A stretch of 64,000 bases of DNA. It comes from Lactarius indigo. Taxonomy: Eukaryota > Basidiomycota > Agaricomycetes > Russulales > Russulaceae. Position 1 is the first letter of the stretch; each line of letters opens with the position of its first letter. The position numbers were made by a program, and so were the translations under genes. The notes under the pieces are model-generated. The model was given only the letters and a program-made list of their open reading frames with translations. It was not told the DNA's origin and ran no database searches. The stretch covers positions 124,001 through 188,000 of the forward strand of contig JAFKAC010000083.1 in assembly GCA_025766275.1 (NCBI GenBank), in the 5' to 3' direction. Positions 20,551 through 32,203 of the stretch are shown in pieces.

Positions 20551-22024
20551 CTACATCACCTACTCAGATTCGAAACACTCTTGGTATTCATACAAACCGG
20601 TCCCCGCACACCTAGGACTAGGACCTGGAAAAGGTCACATTCAAGTCATCGACGCTGATTCAGACATCGAAGAACCCTATTCTGCATCTGAAGATAACCC
20701 TACCCTCACCCCCACTGTTCAAAGACCAGTCAATTTTGCATCATATGCCAATATGTCTGCAACGCAACTCTCCACCACCCTCACCACTGCCCAACCTTCT
20801 GGAAGTTCCCAACCTGCAGGGTCCTTGACAATGAATCCTTCAGGTAGTGGAGGACATTCTCTGGGAGGAGGTATGCTGACAAGTGGAGGAGGCCCTGCGG
20901 GAAGCGCAGGAGGCCATCATGGAGGTGGTGCGCCTGGAGGTGGAGGCAGTGCACCTGGAGGTGGAGGCGGTGCACCTGGAGGTGAAGGCGGTGTGCCTGG
21001 AGGTGGAGCCCTTGGCAGAGATAGGCAATCCAAGAGCCCCTATTCCCAGGAGGAAGAAGGATTTGTATGCATCTGGTAGTGGTGTTCGCAGTGAGTCCTG
21101 AATTTTGTCATGCAGATGTGTTGAGGAATAAAATTGCCAAAGAAATTGTTACCAGATCGGCAGCAAAAAGGAGTGCTGCCGATGACACTGGTGAAGCAGC
21201 TATCAGCACTACATACAAGACTAGGAGGTGTGCAGGAGTTAATAATCCGAGTGCAGCTAGGCCAAATATCAAGGTAAGGGTGAATGGGATAAGAGGACAA
21301 GCTCAAGAAAGGGCAAGCCTCTACACCCAGAAGAGGACCCTGACAACAACTGGGAGGATGAAGCTCAACCTCTCAATAAACCAATGGGGGGAACCAATGA
21401 GGAGGCGTCGCCAGGTGCATTAGGTCTAGCTTCCATTGGTTCTATGCTCATCACATTTACCGGCAGCTAAAGAAATTGTTACCAGATCGGCAGCGAAAAG
21501 GAGTGTTGCCGATGATATTGGTGAAGCAGCTATCAGCACTACATACAAGACTAGGAGGCATGCAGGAAATAATAATCCAAATGCAGCTAGGCCAAATATC
21601 AAAGGTAAGGGGAAACAGGATATGAAGACAAGCTCAAGGAAGGGCAAGCCTCTACACCCAGAAGAGGACCTTGACAACAACTGGGAGGTCGAAGCTCAAC
21701 CTCTCAATAAACCAATGGAGGGAACCAATGAGGAGGCATCGCCAGGTGCATTGGGTCTAGTTTCCATTGGTTCTATGCTCACCACATCGATCGGCAGCTG
21801 AGGGCGAAGATAACAATAATATAGTTAAACAGCTCGAATGGGAGGTCCAGAGTCTAAAGGTCAGATGTGACTGGCAAGAGAAAACAATTAAGGATCTGAA
21901 ATCCAGATGCGATAGCCATGAGAAGGTGCTTGAGTCACTTCGGCAGCAAATTGTGGGTCTCCATGAGAGAGGGAAGAGCCTGAATACTACATATTTTGGG
22001 GAGAACTATGATCTCATGCCATAG
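20551..22024 (+). pseudogene. Divergent Gypsy-like gag, second part, with internal duplication and coiled coil
   Basis: Continues the frame cut at 12861: ITYSDSKHSWYSYKPVPAHL, then a Ser/Thr-rich stretch and a Gly-rich tract of GGGGAP-type repeats (about 20850-21020). The frame closes near 21078. Further 3', a 330-bp tandem duplication encodes EIVTRSAAKRS...TTYKTRR twice. The second copy runs into an open stretch whose end (21800-22024) has heptad-like Leu/Val spacing (VKQLEWEVQSLKVRCDWQEK). No zinc knuckle or pol was found. It may be a non-autonomous or heavily degraded Gag, or a host gene; the LTR-G context favours Gag. Confidence 0.5.
21139..21798 (+). repeat. 330-bp tandem duplication, two copies
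   Basis: Copy 1 at 21139-21468 and copy 2 at 21469-21798, each starting AAAGAAATTGTTACCAGATC and ending CGGCAGC(T). Copy 2 keeps a longer frame. The period is about 330 bp, a multiple of three. Confidence 0.85.
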
Positions 22025-22093
22025 CTACACTCCTCATACCAATACAGGCTCATTGGCAGGATGTATGCATGGGCATTGCAGGTCAATACATGC

Positions 22094-22698
22094 TGATGAA
22101 CAGACACATAAGAACTATACTCACAGTGGACTGATAGTACTGTGGTGAGATATAGAGGGTGACTGGAAGCAGCACAGGGGTGTCAAGCAGAGTGAAGCAA
22201 AGTGGAAGTCTGGCACACAGAGCAGTGAGGAACTGATAATACAATTGAAGGGATAAGACATACCTGGCACACAGAGCAGTGAGGAACTGATGTGGACCAG
22301 GAGCGTACAAGCCTACTACTTATACTATACAGAGGAGTGACACTACTACAAGAGAAGTAACATAGGGTCACACAAATACAGGGGACGTTGTTCTACATGT
22401 GGGACAAAGGAGTGTGCTAATGGAGAACAAGGAGCGCAAAACAAAGAGAATCCAGACTAAGATGATATCATAGTGACATCACAATAAAGATAACGCTAGA
22501 AAGAGAACAAGGAAAGGAGTACAATGAAGAGTCCGGAGTAGTCCATATGATGTCATTGTACAGTGATGTCATAGAAGTCCTAGATTGTACAGATCAAATC
22601 AAATCTAATCTAAAGCGGTCCTAATTAATCTACAGTAGTCCATATCTGTAAGTCCGGTCCGTATGAGCCACTAAGTGCACAAGGGTCACTTATCAACA
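22094..22698 (-). repeat. Solo LTR-A with TSD
   Basis: TGATGAACAG to TTATCAACA, flanked by perfect CATGC duplications (22089-22093 and 22699-22703). A clean solo LTR left by recombination of a copia element. Confidence 0.93.
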
Positions 22699-22719
22699 CA
22701 TGCTTGTCGGAAGAGTACA

Positions 22720-23560
22720 GATATGAACACTGTGAGCCAACTTCATTGAAAGAAGCAACTGCAGGCCAATACAAGCACATCGGCAGGACGCACACATCGG
22801 CAGAATGGGCCAGTACAAGCTCATCGGCAGGATACATACCTTGACGCCATGGGCCAATACAAGCTATTTGGCAGAATACACACGCTTCTACCATGGGTCA
22901 TTACAAGCTCATCAGCAGCAAGTACACTTCGGCGCCATGGGCCAATATAAGCCATAAACACACAAATGCCATGGGCCAATACAAGCTCATCAGCAGAATA
23001 TGTATATGAGTACAGTGGGCCAATACAAGCTCATCGACAGAATACACACATCGGTGCCATAGGCCAATACAAGCTATTTGGCAGAATTCACCTATGGGAA
23101 GAATAGGCCAATACGAGCTTGTCAGCAGAATACACACATGAGCACCGTGGGCCAATACAAACCCATCGGCAGCATGTACACGTTGGCAGTGTGGGCCAAT
23201 ACAAACTGTTTGGCAGAATTCACCCATGGGCAGAATGGGCCAATACAAGCTGTTCGGCAGAGTTCACTCATGCAAAGAATGGGCCAATGCAAGCTCATCG
23301 GCAGCATGTGCACCTTGGCAGCATGGGCCAATTACAATCTCATAGGGACAAATGTCATAGGTGCATTGTGGGCCCATGCAAGCGATTCATTTGGCAGCTA
23401 TCCTACCAGCAGTACAGATAATGTGGGCCCACACAAGACTGTTTGCAGACAAGCCTGATGGGCCCATACGAATATATGCACATTATATTTACAATGGGCC
23501 CATATGGGCTTTGCCAACTGACATGGCACAATTGCACATGGGCTTTACCGAGTCTATCGC
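22720..23560 (+). repeat. Minisatellite built on GGGCCAATACAAGCT
   Basis: At least a dozen irregular units of about 40-60 bp with a core GGGCCAATACAAGCTCATCG, then GCAG and a TACACAC-type spacer. Units decay to the right into GGGCCCAT variants (23360-23580). Unit length is not constant, which rules out a CRISPR array. Short ORFs on both strands are by-products of the repeat. Confidence 0.85.
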
Positions 23561-24662
23561 AAGGATTTGCGTCATGGGCTCGCAATCCCCCTGTACTGAG
23601 GTGGGAAGGCCCTTCTGTAACAGCCCCTTATGCTAAAGTGACTGAGTCTGTAACAATGGACGAGCTCACTGACCTAAGTCCAAAGGTTACGTGTCACTGG
23701 GCTGACCAGTAAGACAGAAAGGGGATAAGAGCAGAGTCAAGGGGGAAGCCTGCACAGAGGCTGAGAGGGAAATGACCCCAAAGGAGATAAGGGTCAAGGG
23801 TCAAGGGTTCAGGGTCAAGGGCTTGAGTGCTGAAGGGACTGAGGCACTTAAGGAGGCAGTGGGAGATACAATGCAGATAGTTGATTAAGCCAAAGCTAAG
23901 GAGCTAAGGCACACTACAGGAGTCCCTATATAGTACAGGATTGCACCTGAGCACATAATGCTACTGGTTGCTATAGATAGAGTAATGTGCTGGAAAGATG
24001 ATGCTAGTATCATGCAAGATGGTGTCATGCCAGCAGGGCAGAAGAAGGGTGGATAGGAATAGCACAGAAGGTGCTAGAACAATCAGATAAAGAGAAGCAT
24101 GGTCTTGGAAAGGTAACTACTAAGAAAGGGAACAGAGATGGGTCAGATAAGATGGAAAAGGAAAGATGGCAGGAAAGTTCATGACAATAGGGGTGATCTG
24201 GCTAAGTGGGCTGGTCAGGTGACAGAATCCAAAGGGCCAGTTCAATCGGCAACGAGAAAAGTGCAAAGTCAAAAGATGATAGAGGATGAGCAAAGATGAG
24301 CAAAGGTGAAGATACTTCACTTTGGAGAGGAGGTTTGAAGGCACACAAAAGGATTGATGTAAAGGAACTGGATAATTCATTGAGTACATACGAGCACATT
24401 TAAATACAATTTTGATACATTTTTAAAGATAATAGTAGCAAAGTAAAGTAAAGAAATATAAAGACACGCAGGCCTTTTGCAGGCATGAAACAGGAGACAC
24501 ATAATCATAAAGGAGAAAGCAAGAATGATGAGAAAGGGGAAAACAACCCCTATGAGTCTGGAAACGTTTGAGGCAAAATGTTGACAGAGATAGTGGAACT
24601 TGAGCCGCCATGCACTATTGCAGCAGTAATGTTTTGATGTGGGTTGAGTCAGCTGGGTCGAG
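23561..24662. other. No gene seen; short GTCAAGG repeats
   Basis: About 1.1 kb without a supported gene. A run of GGGTCAAGG units lies near 23785-23822. The rest is purine-rich plus-strand DNA of unknown origin. Confidence 0.4.
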
Positions 24663-25171
24663 TGTTACAGTACGGACTGAAGGACTCAGCATGTATGACT
24701 CATAGCCAGTTATGACTATGGCTCAGTACTAGTATTAGTCATGGACTCTTACATTGCATCAGTCAGCATAGTAGTTTGCATGTGATTGCAACTCATGTAT
24801 GACTCATTCCTAGGATAGTTGTACCAGGATTCAAGCTAGTTACACTATTGGTCTCTTACTGTTCTGAGTGGCACTTTAAAGCCCACGCATATCTGTATAA
24901 GTAGTTGTCTGGGAAGACCAAGACTCTCCATCTTGGTCTTCTTCAATCCACTACCTTGACTCATCTCCTGTCTGCCTTAGCCTTGAACTAAGTGTGCCTC
25001 CGCTTCTATCCACCAAGGGATAGTCCTTATTACCTTCACTGCAGTGTGTGCCTGAAGTGCCCCTGTTCAGCTAGCATTGGGTTGACACATGATCCCCATT
25101 CACCTAACCTTTGCTAAGTCGTTTACGCCAATCACAAGTCCAAGTCAGACTAACGCCTGTGGAGTGTAACA
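24663..25171 (+). repeat. Solo LTR-B with near-perfect TSD
   Basis: TGTTACAGTACGG to GGAGTGTAACA. Flanks are TCGAG and TTGAG, one C/T mismatch. Contains the same TATA and ATCTTGGTCTT start motif as the Gypsy-B LTR. Confidence 0.9.
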
Positions 25172-25338
25172 TTGAGCATGCTGAAATACAACATCTGCAC
25201 ATTAAGCCCTTTAAGAGAGACATGTCCCCAATTACTGCTGACTCACATACAACAACACACATTCTGTGGACTTGTGCATAACACCTTGCAACATATCACA
25301 TGCACCAAGACCTGCAGATGCTCTTAGATGGAGTTGGG

Positions 25339-25815
25339 TGTTACGCTCCACTGGCGTTAGTCCGACTTGGACTTGGAATAGGCGTAATCGACTTAGCAAA
25401 GATCGGGCGAATGGGGATCACATGTCAACCCAATGCAGGCTGAACAGGGGCACTTCTGGCACACACTGCAGCTAAAGTAAAAGAGGACTATCCCTTGGTG
25501 GATAGAAGTGGAGGCACTCTTAGTCAGAGACTAAGGCAGACAAGAGACAAGTCAAATGGTGGATTGAAGAAGACCAAGATGGGGACTCTTGGTCTTCTGT
25601 GACAACTACCTATACAAATACACACGGGCTTTAAAGCACTGCTGGAACAGTAATTAACCAGTAGCGTAACTAGCTCGAACCCTAGTACAGCTATCCTAGT
25701 AACGAGTCATACATGAGTCACAATCACATGCGAACTACTATGCTGACTGATGCGATGTCAGAGTCCATGACTAATACTAGAGTCGGACTGTAGTCATAAC
25801 CAGTCATGCTCAGTA
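25339..25815 (-). repeat. LTR-B copy, reverse, U3 end missing
   Basis: Begins TGTTACGCTCCACTGG and follows LTR-B in reverse, with the GAAGACCAAGATGGGG start motif near 25566. Similarity ends after CCAGTCATGCTCAGT near 25815, about 35 bp short of the LTR terminus. Confidence 0.85.
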
Positions 25816-26374
25816 AAAAAGGAAAATCCAGAATTAGTCATTGGCAGTCAAGGGATGTCAGCCATGGGTCACTGTGGGTCAAGCCAGGACTGCCGGTAGT
25901 CAAAATTTTTGCAAAGTCCGGCTAAACCGGATGAGAGTCATTTGGTAGTCAAATCTAGTCAGACCTAGTCAGAAAACTTGTGATAAGTTGGGATGCGAGA
26001 TCGACTGAAATCATCTTTTTTTTTTACATAATGAAAGCAATTAATTGCCTTACTGTATTCCGAATCTGGGCCATTTTCGATCATCAACGTGCTGCACCAA
26101 TGTCTATTGAATATGACCTATCCCGATGACACCAACAACACCGATGGAAATGAGGCAACAGATGATACTGTCAAAGATTGCTGGGGGGAGATTGGCAGCC
26201 CACTCGCAGACGCAGTAGATGTGAGTCCTCCCCTTGAGACTCAGAGATGCTGCTAGCTCGCTCATCTATCCTTTCTCTGATCTCTCTGGGGCCACTTTCA
26301 TGTATCATATTGATGTCGATGTCTGCATTTCTGGGGGCTGCATCGTTGCAGCATTGATATCACGCATCGGCTAC
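25816..26374. other. Unassigned DNA; GTCA-rich start, then insertion-site flank of Gypsy-E
   Basis: The first ~180 bp are full of short AGTCA/TGACT motifs, the style of subterminal repeats of DNA transposons, and begin CAGTAAAAAAGG exactly where LTR-B breaks off. The remainder leads to the Gypsy-E target site GCTAC. The small frame at 26234 (ending SRIGY) continues in phase after the element at 41866 (TILITNCSSNTSFAF), so a short open frame was split there. I do not recognise it. Confidence 0.45.
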
Positions 26375-26903
26375 TGTAATGTCGTCACGACATTGGCTCG
26401 ACTTGAGCCTGAAGAGGCGATGACAACTTAGCAAATAGTCACAATGGTTCGAAGACCCGTGCCCTTGTTGCAATGAATACACGAAGGTACACCGACAAGG
26501 CTTCATGATGTGCTATAAAGAGATAGAGGGAGAGAGAAAAGGAGAGAGAGAAATAAAGCAAGGCTCGAGACGTTCAGAGAGGAGGAAAGTGACAATTCAA
26601 GAAGACCAAGATGGCGTGTCTTGGTCTTCACAAACTATCTTAAATACAAGTCGAGCAGGCTTTCAAGCGCTGCTATGAGTCACAGTAAAGTAGCATCCAA
26701 CGTATCGCAGAAACATCGCAAACCATAATACTACTAGTACCTGTACTAGTATCGAGTCACCCAGGTACCGCTCAGTCAGCTATCGCACACAATCACCTAT
26801 CACACTGCTATCGTAATGGCCTATCGCCGTGAGTCCGTGACTAATCTACCTTACTGCCATAGCCACAACCGGTACAGTAAGGGTCCTCAGTCGAAATGTA
26901 ACA
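26375..26903 (-). repeat. LTR-E, 3' LTR of Gypsy-E
   Basis: 529 bp. The start motif ATCTTGGTCTT is on the minus strand at 26612-26602 with a TATTTAA box upstream. The 5' LTR at 40867-41865 is also 529 bp once its insertion is removed. Confidence 0.92.
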
Positions 26904-27343
26904 TCATCCCCCTCTTAGCATGAGGCTCCCGACTCATCAAAAGTCCCTAGCCGGCGAATCGCATTATTCATCAGCGATGCGCTCCAGTGCCGTGGCGTGC
27001 TCCAGTCAATAGATGGAGTCGCGCCTGTCGTCCTGTGCACACTCAATTATCGCATGGAGTTGACTCACCCTGGCCCGGAGTCTGTCCAGCTCATAGCTGG
27101 CCGTGTGGAAGCGTGTGACCTCCGCTGTGAGCGACTCGTTGTTGATGCGGTTGAGTGCGTGGTCGGTGATCTTGTCGGCTTCAAAGACGACGAGATCCTC
27201 GTGGGGGTATGTGGGACGGAGAGTGGCGGACACGTGTGGCTCGGCGTAGAAGGGCTTACTGTACACGTGTGGCGACCCTGGTATGACTCCCAGGATCAGG
27301 GGGTCGGCCCCCCTGATGATCTGGACATGTGATGCGTCTCTCT

Positions 27344-28060
27344 CTACTCCGTTGGGCCCAGTGATGGGGTATCAAATGTAATGGGGTCTTCGGTTCGCCC
27401 TGAACCCCTCAGGCGCAATGACATGCGCGGGGTCGTCGGTGGCGGTGAACAGGCGGTGATTGGTGGCGCCAGGCACACGCACACGTCCTCGATACATGCG
27501 GGACCCGTCGGTGTAGACGAGCCAAGGGGTGACACAGGGATTATTAGTGTTGCGCTTCGTTCGTAAGAAGGAGTGTCTCACCAGGTAATAATCTTTGTTG
27601 TCATGGCCAGCCTCAGCTGCCTCCATCGCTGCCGTCGCTTGCGCATCTCCCTCAGTCGGGCTGCTGCTGAGTCTAGCTGTTCCTTCTGCCATGCCGCTGC
27701 CACTCTCTTCCACCCCTCCAACTCGTACTCCATCAGAGCTTGAACGCTGGTCATTGCTCAGGAAAACTCCGCAAACGCCAATGAGGTCGTCGCTTGGGGG
27801 GATAGCGGTGATGGGCTCCCATTCGCTGCGATCGTTTCGGAAGACGTGGACAATGGCTTGTTCATCGTTGGGGGTGGTAGTTGGGTCTGGAAATCTGGTG
27901 ACAATGTTGATCCATTCTTGCACGGTGATAGGCCCCTCTGCTGGTGTAAGAGGTGTCCATGGGGTGAGCTGAGTGTTTGGGACTTCGGTGTCGTCGTCCT
28001 CAGCCAGGGGGGTGTGGGTGTCTTGTGTGAGGGAGTCGAGGAGCACTGCTTGGGTGACAT
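27344..28060 (-). pseudogene. Overlapping +1-frame ORF remnant in Gypsy-E pol
   Basis: From ATG at 28060 (MSPKQCSSTPSHKTP) to the stop at 27344 the +1 frame spans 239 codons, with two TGA interruptions (27758-27760 and near 27570). The segment EGWKRVAAAWQKEQL...RLREMRKRRQRW (about 27720-27620) and the end RLRGSGRTEDPITF match the Gypsy-C ORF. It is decayed together with the rest of this old element. Confidence 0.45.
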
Positions 28061-31000
28061 GTCGCAGTGGGTAAGTAGGCATATGAGTAGTGGTAGAGCA
28101 AAGGAAGAGGGGATAACTTTCTTGGACTCCTTCGTTGCTCATTTTAACCTGCCTCTCGCGCACCTGTGCTTCCTGATATAGGCAAAGTGCTTCCAGCGCA
28201 AAGACATCGTTCTTGTTGACCCACTGATTCTCCGAGTCTGGGTATCCCTTCCATTTGATGAGATACTGTAGGCGCTTCCCTCTGCTGAAATGCCAAGTGT
28301 CCAGAATGGCCTCGACCTCGTATTCTTCTTCTCCATTGATCAACTCCGGCAGTGGTCATGCGAAGTTTTCCCCATGAAAAGGGGTTTGTTTGTATGGCAT
28401 GAGTAGATCAATGTGGAATACTGGGTGAATGCTCCACTGCATGGGAAGTTCTAGTCGGTAATTGTAAGGGGACATCACCTGTATCACCTGAAAGGGACCG
28501 TGGCGTCGCACCGCTAATTTCGCCGTGGGTTGATTCGTTCGGAGATGTTTGCCCTCCAGCCACATGAGGTTGCCTTTCTTGAACTTGGGCGTATCTTTGT
28601 TACGCACCCATGCTTCTTGAGCCCTTTTCATGAGGCGTTGGGCAGCCTCTCTAGCTTCTTTAAGCAGCATTAGTCGCACAGTCACTTGTGGCAGGGGGGA
28701 TGGCTTATTGGTCCAATCAGAGTGCGGATTGTAGCCCATCAGAAGCTGGAATGGCGATTGTTTGGTATGTTCATGAGGCCAGTTGTTGTGAGCAAATTCT
28801 GCTATGGGCAGATAAGTGGTCCAATCGTCTTGCCGTTCATTTACCCAGAAACGCAGGTACTGTTCTAGCCACTGGTTTGTTTGTTCTGACTGCCAGTCCG
28901 TGCGTGGGTGGTAAGCTGTGGATATGTTCTGTTGGACGCCGAGGATTTGGCATGCTTCTCATGTGAATTTTGACGTGAATCGTGGGTCGTGATCACTGAT
29001 AATTTTGTGCGGTAACCCAAATCACTTGAAAACATGATTTACGTACAATGTTGCCGTTTCTTCTGCCGTTATCTCCTCCTTGCATGGTATGAACACCGAG
29101 GCTTTGCTGCAATCGTGATCTGTGACTGTGAGGATGCTGTCGTACCCCTTTGACACTGGCAGTTTGGTGATGAAGTCTACCGCTACAGTTTGGAAAGGGG
29201 TTGTGTCGAGGATGGGCGTGATAGGGTGCAGGGCTGCCTGTATGGGGCATGTGTTGACTTTGTTTCGTTGGCATTCAGCGCATCCTTGTATGTATTCGTA
29301 CACATCCTTTTGTAACTGTGGCCACCAGTAGTGTCTTTCCACGATCCGTTGTGTTCTCGCAATTCCTGGATGCCTGTGAATCGGCAGGTCGTGATGATCG
29401 TGTATCAGTACCCTTTGTGTAGAAGTGGGTCCTGTGATTACGAACCTGCCGTCTTTATACCACTCTCCATCTATTTTCTTTAGCTGATGAGAGTCCACCC
29501 ATTGCTTAATGACTTTCTCATCTTGTTGGTGTCGTGGTTGTAGGAGGTTCGGATTAAGGGTGAAGGTTCGTGCCGTGTTGAGGGCCCTTACAAAGACTTC
29601 TGGTGGTAGCACAACCACGTGTTTGTTATCTGCGGTCCCTTGATCGTAGTCAGGCCATCATGACAGTGCATCTGCTTGGCCGTTATTCTTTCCCTTAATG
29701 TGGTGAATTTCGAAGTCGTATTCTGACAATTCTAGTACTTCCCTTGCAACACACTGACTGATCTTTTGTGGCGTCTTCCAGTACTGCAGGCTGAGATGGT
29801 CGGAGAAAATTTTGATTTTGTGGGGTGCTCCCGCCAACAGTGGTCTCCAATTGTGCAAAGCCTTGACAATGGCCAGCAGTTCTAGGTCATAGATGTTGTA
29901 GTTCCGTTCCGCCTTGGAGAGGGTTGCGGAGTAGTAGCCTATGGGGTGTCATTTTCCATCAGATTTCTTTTGTAGGAGTACGGCTCCCACCGCGTATCCC
30001 GAAGCATCAACCTCCAATTCGAACAGGTCTTGGAGGACCGGGTGTGCCAACACTGGTTCTTCTGTTACTAGCCGTTTTAATGTGTTAAATGCCTTGTCTT
30101 CTTCCTCCGTCCACCTCCATTCTTCATCTTTTTGTGTTAGTTTGTTGAGTGGTTTGGCATGTGTCATGAAGCCGCAAATGAAAAGCTTGTAAAAGTTGCA
30201 GAAGCCTAGGAACAATCGGACGTCCTTGACCTTCGTCGGTGTCGGCCAGTCTTTGATGCCTTGAACTTTTACGGGGTCCATGCAAGTTACCCCCCTTTCA
30301 AGGATTACCCCCAGGTAATCCATTCGCAGCTGGTGGAAAAGACATTTCTCCAACTTGAAGTACAGGTCGTGATCTTCAGCAACACACAGAACGTCGTGGA
30401 CTGCAGCTTGGTGTGCCACTAGGTTATGGTCAAAATGAGTGGCGATACCAATATCATCCATGTAGACACATATCGTAGTTCCCTGACGTTCGTGTTTCGC
30501 AATGACGTCTCGATAGATGTGGTTCATCATTGCCTGGAACGTGGCAGGGGAGTTTGTGAGGCCAAAGAACATTACCGTTGGCTCGAAAAGGACAAACTTC
30601 ATTTTAAACGCTGCCTTCTCCTGATTGCCATCCCGGATGCGTATGTTGTTGTATCCCCACCGAATGTCCAGTTTAGTGTAGATATGGGCATTACTGAGGT
30701 CGAGAATGAGGTCTTGGATGAGGGGCAGTGGATACTGGTTGCGGATGGTGTGGGAGTTGATGACCTGATAGTCCTGTACTGGGCGTAGTTTTCTGTCCTT
30801 CTTTTTAATGAAAAAGAAGGATGAGGTGTACGGGGAAATGGAGGGGCATAGATAGCCCTGTGCCAGCTTTTCTTCGAGGAATTCTTTCAGCTCGGCCTCC
30901 GCTTTCTGCGTCATGGGTTATATTTTGCAATCAATCGCTGCCGGAGTGGACAGTTTGAAGTTGATCGCATGGTCCCAAGGCCTAGCTGGGGGGAAGTGAT

Positions 31001-31127
31001 GCGACGCCTGTTCATTGAAAAGCCTGCTAAATGCGGCATATTCCGCTGGAAGCACTGCTTCTGTTTGTTGTTGCTTTGCCTGTATGGCTAATTCCGTCGA
31101 GGTAGTAGCCCTGGCGAAGGTTTCCTC

Positions 31128-31737
31128 TGTTGATAAGTGACCCTTGCGCACTTAGCAGCTCGGACTTGCAGCATGGACTGCTTTAGATTAGATTAATTGG
31201 ACTTGTAGATTACTTACATTTGATCTGTACAATCTAGCGCTGATCATAGCGTCATGTATGACATCATGTACTATGACATCATGTAGAACACTCCAGACAC
31301 TTCATTGTACTCTGTCCTTTGTTCTCCTTTAGTTCCTATCTTTATTATGATGTCACTATGATATCATCTTTGTCTGGACTTTCCTTTGTTCTTGCACGCC
31401 TTGTTCTCTTCACACACACTCCTTTGTCCTGTTGTAGAACAATGCATCCCTTGTATTCTGTGACACTCTGTTACCTACTTTGTAGTTGTGTCACCCTCCT
31501 GTATAGTATAAGTAGTAGTGCTTGTACGCTCCTGGTCCACATCAGTTCCTCACTGCTCTGTGTGCCAGGTATGTCTTACCCCTTCAATTGTAACATCAGT
31601 TCCTCACTGCTCTGTGTGCCAGACACCTCTTTGCTTCACCTGCTTGACATCCCCTCTGCTGCTATACAGCTGCTTCCTGTATCTCACCACAGTCTCTTTG
31701 CCACTGTGAGTATAGGTTCTGTCTTTGCTGTTCATCA
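31128..31737 (+). repeat. Solo LTR-A inside Gypsy-E pol
   Basis: TGTTGATAAGTG to GCTGTTCATCA with perfect TCCTC duplications at 31123-31127 and 31738-31742. Inserted between the protease and RT regions of Gypsy-E. Confidence 0.95.
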
Positions 31738-32203
31738 TCCTCTTCTAATTCTTGTATGATGTCTTCCTTCTCTGCTACGATTAGAGCATGGGCGGCAGTG
31801 GTGGTGAGTAATTCTTCAGTAGTGGCCAGCATTATGGGTTGCATGTCGGGATGTAGTGTCGTGGCAGCCCAATTGATGGTGGGTTCAAATGCACTGGGCC
31901 ATGGATATCCCAGCACCATGTCCTCGTTTCTGAGGTTGGTGACCAGGAAGGTCATCTTCTTTATCTGTCCACGCGTTTTTACTTCTAGGTTAACGTAATG
32001 AGTGATTAACCCAGCTTTGTTTTCTGTATTATCAATGTTCCATATTTTTCGAGGCGTGTCTAGAGGCTGTACCGGGATGCCCGCCTGGGCTGCCATGCTT
32101 GGTCAGATGAAATTGTCTGTTGCTCCAGAGTCGACCAGAGTGTTGGTTTCAGTCATTTTGTAATTCGTGTGAATGGTCACTGGAATTCGTAGGGATCGAT
32201 GGC

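Larger units (their letters stand above)
26930..32194 (-). pseudogene. Gypsy-E Pol, multiply disrupted
   Basis: On the minus strand from 32194 downwards: protease (TLVDSGATDNFI near 32130), interruption by solo LTR-A, RT with an intact YMDD (VYMDDIGIAT near 30455), RNase H (ELEVDASGYAVGAVLLQ), integrase zinc finger (GHPGI-type region near 29380) and core, chromodomain (EYEVEAILDTWHFSRGKRLQ, near 28330) and the C-terminal region to about 27006. At least seven in-frame stops break it. Several sit where Gypsy-C has Arg; the last, after DSIY at 27006, faces CGC in Gypsy-C. The upstream part of the protease frame lies across the MULE at 38772-38880. Non-functional. Confidence 0.92.

Noticed and set aside
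22720..23560. Repeat array considered as CRISPR
   Set aside because: Eukaryotic context, variable spacing, no constant repeat, and spacers that are related to one another.
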